This document shows, piece by piece, positions 56,718 through 64,000 of a stretch of 64,000 bases of DNA; the first letter of the stretch is position 1; each line of letters begins with the position of its first letter. The notes beneath the pieces were generated by a model. That model had not been told where the DNA came from. It made no database searches and saw only the letters and a program-made list of their open reading frames with translations. Position numbers and translations under genes: made by a program. This stretch comes from Ursus arctos (Eukaryota; Chordata; Mammalia; Carnivora; Ursidae). The DNA is taken from contig NW_026622874.1 in the NCBI RefSeq assembly GCF_023065955.2, forward strand, positions 84,280,917 through 84,344,916, in the 5' to 3' direction.

Positions 56718-57195
56718 GTAACAGCTTTACTGAGATACAATTCACATGCCATATAACTCCCCCACTGAGACTGTATACACCAGCCACAAAGTTTGTGCCC
56801 TCCTGGCTTCAGTCGAGTTTAGGACATTTCCATCGTTCTCCCCATTAGAGCACTGGTTCTGCATTTTCTCTCCAACCACCCAGCCCCAGGCAAATACTAA
56901 TCCACTCTGTCTCTATAGCTCTGCCTCTTCTGGAGCTTCATATAAACCCTCTATGTCCTACATTGTGTAGCCTTCTGTCTGGCCGAGCACAAGTTCCACG
57001 GAGCGTCGTGTTTTCCAGGTTTATCCACACTGTGACATGGGTCGTACGTCCTTGCTTTGATTGCTGAACAATATTCCATTGTATGGATGGACCACGTTGT
57101 GTCTATCCATTCATCCGTTTACGGGCGTTTGGTTTGTTTCCACTTCTTGGCCGACGTGAATAACGCCGCACTGAACCTTCGCAGACAGTGTGTGT
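56718..57195 (-). mobile_element. L1 LINE 3' fragment
   Basis: 'actgagatacaattcacatg', 'ttcatataaaccctctatg', 'caatattccattgtatggat' are antisense L1 3'-end text of an old subfamily. Confidence 0.78.
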
Positions 57196-57735
57196 GAGCG
57201 CGTTAGCTTCCTGGGAGAACGTGGTTGTCTGTTTTGTGACCATGTGGTTCACGGCAGGTGCACAGTCACCGTGCAGGGCACGAATGCTTGTACGCGGTAC
57301 GTCATATTCCGAGTCCGCTTCTTCAGCTGTAGGCATACGAGCTGAGTCTATCGTTCCGAAATCCAGAAAGCGCTGGAAACCGGAGGCTCTTTGGTAAGTT
57401 TGTAGCAAACCGTTTGGTGCAAAACTGACTGGAGGCTCTTCACTGGTATTATTTATAGCGTGAAAAGTTCTAGGTCTCACCGCAGAAATAGTGATGTGCT
57501 TGATGATGGAGAATTGCCAGAGTCCCCACCAGTGTTCTGTCAAATACAGGAAGAGTAACAACAATGGCATCATCACCACCACTCCCAATAATAATAAAGG
57601 TGTTATCTTTACAGAACTGAGATGAAACGGAGTCTTCCAAATCCAGCCCCAAGAGTTTGGGATGAGGATAAAGCCCACCTCCGGGGTGATGTTGCAGGGA
57701 CTTAGAGGAGGACCGTGTTGAGAGTGGCCATTGTT

Positions 57736-57926
57736 GGGGCTCCTGGGTGGCCCTGTCGGTGAAGCATCTGCCTTTGGCTCAGGTCATGATGCCAGGGTCC
57801 TGGGATCGAGTCCTGCATCGGGCTCCCTGCTCAGCGGGGAGTCTGCTTCTCCCTCTGCCTCTGCCCTCCCCCTACTTGTGTGCTCTCTGTGTCAAATAAA
57901 TGAAAATAAAATTTTGAAAAAAAGAA
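57736..57926 (+). mobile_element. CAN-SINE (SINEC), full length
   Basis: Sense: 'ggggctcctgggtggccctg' to 'caaataaatgaaaataaaat'. Flanked by gagagtggccattgt (57720-57734) and agagtggccactgt (about 57928). Confidence 0.93.
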
Positions 57927-58074
57927 AGAGTGGCCACTGTGGCAATCACGGCATTTGGTGTAAGGTGGGCAGAAGCTCCCATCTTGAGGAATTTCACAAT
58001 CCGCTGGGGAGGGTGGTGAAGGCACGTGGCAGGGATTTTAGAACTGAGTCCAGAATGCCAAGCAACAAGTAAAA

Positions 58075-58175
58075 TGAGTAAACTGAGGCTTCCAGACATT
58101 TATGTGCCTGGTCCAAAGTCACATGGCTGCTGAGCAAGGGATTTGAACCTGCAGCTGCCCGACTTCAGAGTAGAG
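58075..58175 (-). mobile_element. MIR fragment
   Basis: Antisense: 'gtccaaagtcacatggctgc', 'gggatttgaacctgcagctg'. Confidence 0.65.
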
Positions 58176-58214
58176 GTGTTGGGGAGAAGGTCAGAGGAGC
58201 CCTCTGAGCCACAG

Positions 58215-58870
58215 GAGCTCTGTGACCCTGCTGGTGGGAAAACGGTTTGGCAGCTTCTTAAACAGTTATACACACTGACCATGTGATCCAGCCTTTTCCC
58301 GCCTGGGTATTTACTCAAAGGAAAGGAGGAGATGTTCTACCCAGAGACTTGGGTTGTTCTTAGCCCTTTACTTCCACTCACCCAAAACTGAAAACAGCCC
58401 AAACGTCTGTCAACATGGATAATCAAATGGTGTTATCTCCATACAGTGAAACTATTATTAAACACGATATGGATGAATCTAAAAATAATGTCAAGTGAAA
58501 AGAGCCAGAAGAAAAGAGTGCATATTGTGTAATGCTTTGGGGGACAATGGATCGTATCTTGTGATGGTTTCATAGGTGCATGCATATGGCAAGGCTCATC
58601 CATTGGACTTTTTTTTTTTTTTTTAAGATTTATTTATTTATTTGAGAGACAGAGCACGTGCTCAGGGGCAGAGGGAGAGAATCTTCAAGCAGGGTCTCTG
58701 CTGAGCGCAGAGCAGGGCTCCATCCCAAGACCCTGAGATCATGACCTCGAGGACCTGAGCCCAAACCCAAGAGTCCGACACTTGACTGAATGCTCCACCC
58801 AGGTGCTCCCCATTGGACATTTTTAATGCATGGTTTGCTATGCATCAGTTATACTTTTATATAGCCCTTT
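58215..58870 (+). mobile_element. L1 LINE 3' fragment interrupted by a SINE
   Basis: Sense-strand L1 ORF2 end and 3' UTR, non-coding by now: 'catgtgatccagccttttcc', 'gtctgtcaacatggataatc', 'gatggtttcataggtgcatg'. The SINE at 58609-58811 splits it; 'catcagttatacttttatat' is the remaining 3' end. Confidence 0.8.
58609..58811 (-). mobile_element. CAN-SINE inside an L1
   Basis: Antisense: T-run, 'aagatttatttatttatttg', 'ctccacccaggtgctcc'. The duplication ccattggac flanks it. Confidence 0.9.
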
Positions 58871-59518
58871 TTTAAGACAAAAAAAAAGAAAAAAGAAAAA
58901 GAAAAAAAGAAAAAGAAAAGGCTCTCTTTGGCCAGTCTTGCATTATAATGTTAAAAGTACTCTTGCAAGCAACACTTATGTGACCTAAACGTTGCAGCTG
59001 TTCTGGCGGGGTGTGGCCTTGAAACTGCCCAGTCAGCCTCTGCGACAGCATAACCCTCCTTTGCTGCCGGTTCTCTAGCCCAAGGGCTGGGATTGCAGTC
59101 TTTCAGCCCGGGCCCCACGTGCCTGTAAGTGGAGAAAGTGGCCACCAGGGGGCGCACCGCGACTCTCTTTTTCAGGAAGAAGCCTTGAGAGTCTATCTAG
59201 GAGATTTAGCTAGCAGGCTTTCCCACACAATCCAACTTAAGCCTTTGAAAAAAACAAAATCAAAACGGCCAAGCAAACCACGGTCAAAAGCTTTCGTAAA
59301 GGGCCGTCCTCCGTGGACCAGCAATCCCACGTGGAGGATCCGGCCTGGAGAGAGACGCTATCCGGGCGAGAGCATTGACCACAGTGTTCACTGCAGCCCT
59401 GCTTTGGATGGAAACCTGCAAACAAGGGCAACGCCCTTCATTAAATGAATCAGAGCATTTCTTCAAGGACTGTAATGTGCATGGAATCGCCTGGGGATCT
59501 TATTAAGATGTAGAGTCA

Positions 59519-59637
59519 GGGGTCACCTGGCTGGTTGAGTCCGAGCAGCCTGGGACTCTTGATCTCGGGGTCATGAGTTCAAGCCCCATGTTGGGTGTAG
59601 TGATTACTAAAAATAAAATAAATAAATAAATAAAAAT
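59519..59637 (+). mobile_element. Short tRNA-derived SINEC variant
   Basis: Sense: 'gggactcttgatctcggggt', 'catgagttcaagccccatgt', then (AAAT)n tail. Confidence 0.85.
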
Positions 59638-60258
59638 ACATTTCAAAAGGTCATGCTAGAAACAAAATTTCTCCCTCTTTAAAAAAAACTCAGGCAAAGT
59701 CGGCCTTCTCAGGTGGGGGGTGTGGCTCAGGCCATGCGGATGCTGCTGGTTGGAAGGCCACGTGCTGAGGGCCCCGTGCTCCGCCAGCTGGACTGGAGAC
59801 CCCAAAGCGCAGTGGCTGGAGCAAGAGAGAACTGTGGCCGCTCTGCCACTCAGCGGTCTGGCTCTAAGGAGTCCATGGCTGGTGCCCATGCGCCCTCCCT
59901 CCTTGGTGTCCTTCCTCAGCAGGGACTGCGCTCTCTGCCTCCCACGGTCAGCGCTAGCCAGTGAGAAGAGAGCGGCCGCGGGGAAAGGACCCGGATGTGG
60001 GTGCACCTGATGCTCTCGTCCCAGGAGGTGGAACTTCATGGCGCCCAGTAGGGAGGCTGTGACTTCAGATCTTTACGCTGAATGTCATGCCCCCGTGGAA
60101 AATGTGAGTGTTCTGTTACTCGAGAAGAAGGGGGGACTGGATATTGGGCAGTAACCAGCAGTATTTGTTTCAAAAAAGGGCTGGTCAAATATGAACTGTG
60201 TAGTTCATCCAAAAGCTGGAACGTTTTGCCCCCGAATCCAGAGGAAGCCGTGTCAACC

Positions 60259-60352
60259 GCTGCGGAAGGGGGTCTCTGACGTAGGTCAGTAGGAAACGTC
60301 GCTGCGGAAGGGGGTCTCTGACGTAGGTCAGTGAGAAACGTCGCTGCGGAAG
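60259..60352 (+). repeat. 42-bp tandem duplication (two units plus a partial third)
   Basis: Units at 60259-60300 and 60301-60342 are 95% alike; a ten-base third start, GCTGCGGAAG, follows. Each unit contains TGACGTAGGTCA, a pair of TGAC half-sites in inverted order. The minus-strand frame shows this as a repeated DPLPQRRF peptide, which need not be coding. Confidence 0.93.
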
Positions 60353-61194
60353 ACCCCTAAGGTTGATCTCATTTTTATCGGGGCGGGGGCGGGGGAATAA
60401 AATCAGTGGGTTGCACACCCATCAATGTCTACGGCGCTAGTTTTAGAAAGAGTCTGGAAGGGTTCACAGGGTACGTGTGGACCCCCGGGGGATCGTGTGC
60501 TAGGAAAGGAGTAACAGTTAGAAAATAAAGGCCTGAATCTGTCTCCTCTCCCACAAGGAGTCTGTGGACATCTGATTTCTGAGAGGGGAGGGATGTGGCC
60601 ACACATTTGGGGGGGAACCCATCACAAGCTGTGTCCCAGCCAGACATTTTCCATTTCATGCTCCTAATGGGCCAGTGAGCAAAGGCAGTAGATAGATAGG
60701 CATTGGTTTTGTCTGTCCAGCAAACCCTCCCCCTTCTAGAAATCCCAACCCTATTTTCTTTCTGAACACCCCAAGGATTGTGGGGCACAAAGAGCTTGCC
60801 CGCCGTGGCCCAGGCAATTGAGTCAGGAATAGGCATGTGACTGGTGTAGACCAATAAGAATCAGGCCGAGGACTGTAAGGATGGCTGTCAAGTCTGTTGA
60901 GAAAGCTTTGTTTCTTACTGGGCTGGAAACTGAGTGGCTGTTAGCTGGGGCTTCTCAGTGATGAAGAAAAAGGCTGCTTGAGGACAGAGATAAGACAAGA
61001 GAGCACAGCTGGAGAAATCAAGCCCTGCTGACGTGCTCTGGGACCCTGGATCCTGTCGGACCTGAAGCTTTGGATGGTCCCGCTGTGTGAGCCAGTATTT
61101 TTACTTAAACTCCTTTGAGTTGGGTTTCTGTAGCTTGTACCCCAAAGAGAATTTGATGATACAACTCCCCATTGCCTGCAGGAAGGAAAGAGTT

Positions 61195-61389
61195 CTTTAA
61201 AAATATTTTATTTATTTAGAGAAAGAGAGAGAGCATCAGAGGGGAGGAGCAGAGGGCAAGAGATTCTTAGGCAGACTCCGCACTCAGTGCAGAGCCCAAC
61301 TCAGGGCTCGATCTCACGACCCTGAGATCATCACCTGAGCTGAAAATCAAGAGTTGGACATTTAACCGGTAGAGCTACCCAGGCGCCCC
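61195..61389 (-). mobile_element. CAN-SINE (SINEC), older
   Basis: Antisense: 'aatattttatttatttagag', 'cagggctcgatctcacgacc', 'gagctacccaggcgcccc'. Confidence 0.9.
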
Positions 61390-61489
61390 AAGATTTTTTA
61401 AAAATCGACTCTACCCCCAACATGGGGCTCAAACTGGACCGCAAGATTAAGAGTCACCTGCTCTTCCAACCAAGGCAGCCAGGTGCCCC
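61390..61489 (-). mobile_element. Short tRNA-derived SINEC variant
   Basis: Antisense: 'ctacccccaacatggggctc', 'ggcagccaggtgcccc'. It directly abuts the SINE before it. Confidence 0.82.
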
Positions 61490-62719
61490 AGGAAAAAAGA
61501 ATTTTTTAAAATTACTGTTTGAAAGAGCAGACAGCTAGACCCAGGGAAGCCTTTCTCCTGGAAAACCCTACTAAACTTTTGCCAAAAAAAAATCAAAGTT
61601 CTCTTACGCACCCCAAGGTTCCAGGAACAGAGGAGGGAGGGTAAACATGCGGGAGAGTAAAATCCCAGTAGAGTGCGTCATAGGGAATTTATCCTACTGA
61701 CAGGGGGAAGCCTTGTGAGTCCAAATTCTGGCGTGAAAGAGAGATCACGCTCCAGAGAACTTAACTAAAGATGATTTCATGAAGAGACTGTTCACTGAGA
61801 TTTATGCGGCCTTAGGAGCACCAGCGAGGGCTGATGAAAGACCTGTAGTCAAGCTCCAGCTCCTGGGAGCCGTTATTCCGAGGCTGAAGAGGGCTAGGGA
61901 GTAACTTGCCGAGCCATGGCCTGGAGGAATGAAGCCACGGTTCCATGAATGGAGCCCCCGGGGGGCAGTGAGGGAGCAGGGCTGGTGTGGGGCAAAGGAA
62001 AGCCCAAAAACTTCAGCTACCCTCCTCCACCCTCTGACCTCCTGCTGGTGCCTCCCACGGACCAAATGTAACTGGATGCCAGATAGCAAAGCGAGGCCAG
62101 GTGATACAGCCCGTGGCACTCAGCCTCCTGGGGCACAGAGCCCAGCAGGCAGAGCAGAAAAACGAGCTAGGGTGGGCAGTGTGGTTGAACAGTGGAGATT
62201 AACCATCTCTGGATGGTTGTGGAGGAGGAACTGGGATGGGAGTTGAGGCTAGCCTGGAAACTGGAATGGAATTAAGGCAAAACATTACAGTGGTCTGAAC
62301 AAGGACTGTGGTGTAGAGACGGGGAGAAGCTAAACGCAGGAGGGAGAACCCGTGAGACTGACTTGGCTCTGTGAAGAGTGAAAGAGAGGAATCTAGGACG
62401 GCCCCTGAATTTTTGCCTTTCCAACTGCTACCATCTGGGCAGGGGTCCTAGAGGATGAGAGGGTTTTGCGGTGGAGGGGGTCTCAGAGAGTTTGGTTTGG
62501 GTCTTGGTGAGTCAAGGAACCTGGCGAACAGCCCAGTGGAGCTATCTAGTTGGCAGCTGGGTGGACATTGTATGTGGACACTGAATTTCTTCATCGTTGT
62601 ATCCTTTAGGTCCTAGCCCATGGCCTGGCACATAGTAGGTAGTCAGAAAATATTTGTTAGAAGGAATGAAAGCTGGAAAGAATGACGGAGGGAGGGAGAG
62701 AGGGATGGAATGACAAGTG

Positions 62720-63256
62720 GATGGATGGATGGATGGATGGATGGATGGATGGATGGATAGGTGGATGGATGGATGGATGGATGGATAGGTGGGTGGGTGG
62801 GTGGATGGATGGATGGATGGATGGATGGATGGATGGATAGGTGGATGGATGGATGGATGGATGGATGGATGGATGGATGGATGGATAGGTGGATGGATGG
62901 ATGGATGGATGGATGGATGGATGGATGGATAGGTGGAAGGATGGATGGATGGATGGATGGATGGATGGATGGATGGATGGATAGGTGGATGGATGGATGG
63001 ATGGATGGATGGATGGATGGATAGGTGGATGGATGGATGGATGGATGGATGGATGGATGGATGGATAGGTGGAAGGATGGATGGATGGATGGATGGATGG
63101 ATGGATGGATGGATGGATAGGTGGAAGGATGGATGGATGGATGGATGGATGGATGGATGGATGGATGGATAGGTGGATGGATGGATGGATGGATGGATGG
63201 ATGGATGGATGGATAGGTGGATGGATGGATGGATGGATAGGTGGAAGGATGGGTGG
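62720..63256 (+). repeat. (GGAT)n tetranucleotide array with regular TAGGTGG interruptions
   Basis: More than 500 bp of GGAT units broken twelve times by TAGGTGG (first at 62758, last at 63238). Every spacing between interruptions is a multiple of four, so they never break the tetranucleotide register. Four of them continue as GGAAGG. Peptides such as IHPS or MDGW repeats on each strand result from the repeat only. Confidence 0.95.
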
Positions 63257-64000
63257 AGATAGAAAGATGTATGCATGTATGTATGTATAAGGAAGAAGTC
63301 ATAAGTAGAAATATCAGCTGGGGGTTTATCAGTCGGGTTGAGGGCTGATGCTGTGGAAATGGCAATGGATGTAGAGTGAGGGTTCAGGTAACACCTTCTT
63401 CTGAGAAACAGAAAGGAGCCTATGTGCCTGAGAAGGGAGAATCAAAAATTCAGAGAGGCGTGGGATGGAGGGGTGGCAGGAGAAAATGGAAACTCAGAAC
63501 CTGGGGGGTGGACAGACAAGTGACCCGTGTAGACAAGTCTCCCAGGGAACTGGTCTAGAGAGAGAAAGAGGGAGAGACTGAGCGGCCACTAGAGGAAGAC
63601 AAAGAGCCAGAAAGCTTCTGTGTGTTTCTGTATTCGATCATTTCGGAAACACTGAAGTGTGGCTTTCGGCTGGAAGGAGGAGCCCCTGGAGAAGGTGAGC
63701 CTACGGGAGCCAAGGGAGAATAATGTTGCAGTGGGGCCCGGTGAGAGCAGGTCTGCCCTGCGCTCTGCTTCATCCCCAGAGTGCCAAACGTGGCCTGGCA
63801 CAGAGCTGCCCTTACTAAATGACTGAACCATTAATGAATTCATTCAGGACATTTTAACACTGAATGGAAGAAACAGAGCACCAATATAAATGCCATTTAA
63901 ATGTAGGAATGTACTGGAAAGAGGAACCAGGACACCCAAATCCTCTCCACCTTCATAACAATGCCCTGTGGCACGCGCATGACACTGTGGAAGCCCCTCA

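Larger units (their letters stand above)
54261..64000. other. Intergenic region downstream of TNRC6A
   Basis: No gene recognised in 9.7 kb. CpGs are more frequent at 54340-54620 but no promoter signature stands out. It holds SINEs, L1 fragments, a 42-bp tandem duplication and a tetranucleotide array. Open frames here are repeat-derived or lack any similarity. In human the next gene downstream is SLC5A11; none of it is seen. Confidence 0.8.

Noticed and set aside
62542..63365. 240-residue IHPS-repeat frames and MDGW-repeat frames
   Set aside because: A four-base repeat without stops reads open in all frames of a strand; no promoter or splice signals.
1..64000. CRISPR array, operon or other prokaryotic-type system
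   Set aside because: The window is vertebrate nuclear DNA; its direct repeats are SINEs and microsatellites.

Overview
The window is mammalian nuclear DNA. Long introns with GT-AG boundaries and dozens of tRNA-derived CAN-SINEs (the 5' motif GGGGCGCCTGGGTGGC followed by a T/A-rich AATAAATAAAATCTTT tail) place it in a caniform carnivore. The abundant SINE variant reading 'CGGTTAAGCG..GGCGTGATCCC' suggests an arctoid such as a bear, giant panda or seal; the species call is inference.

One protein-coding gene is present, on the + strand. It is TNRC6A (GW182), the scaffold that links Argonaute-miRNA complexes to PABP and the CCR4-NOT and PAN2-PAN3 deadenylases. I could place 21 coding exons between 4234 and 51745, followed by a 3' UTR of about 2.5 kb ending near 54260. 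The first coding exons, which hold the start codon and a Lys-rich N-terminus in the human protein, lie upstream of the window. In order, the exons encode a Gln/Pro tract, one giant 2.58 kb exon with most of the GW/WG repeats that bind Argonaute, further GW sequence, a 33-nt basic microexon, a Gln-rich middle, a PAM2 motif split by an intron, a Pro-rich segment, a non-canonical RRM and a Trp-containing C-terminal tail. All splice phases agree. The exons add up to about 1910 codons once one extra base is discounted.

That extra base is the main anomaly. A T at 4351, directly before the CAG repeat, shifts the frame of the first exon in the window and would truncate the protein. A sequence error or a segregating indel is the likeliest explanation.

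The introns are filled with carnivore SINEs (several nested or in inverted pairs), older MIR, L2, MER5-like and L1 fragments, and a decayed antisense ERV-L-type integrase fragment in the 4.4 kb intron. The 3' UTR holds four miR-30 seed matches and two AATAAA signals. From about 54.3 kb to the end is intergenic sequence with repeats: a 42-bp tandem duplication and a 0.5 kb GGAT tetranucleotide array whose repeat-encoded open frames are not genes. I found no novel gene system; the notable points are regulatory or structural features of the TNRC6A locus.
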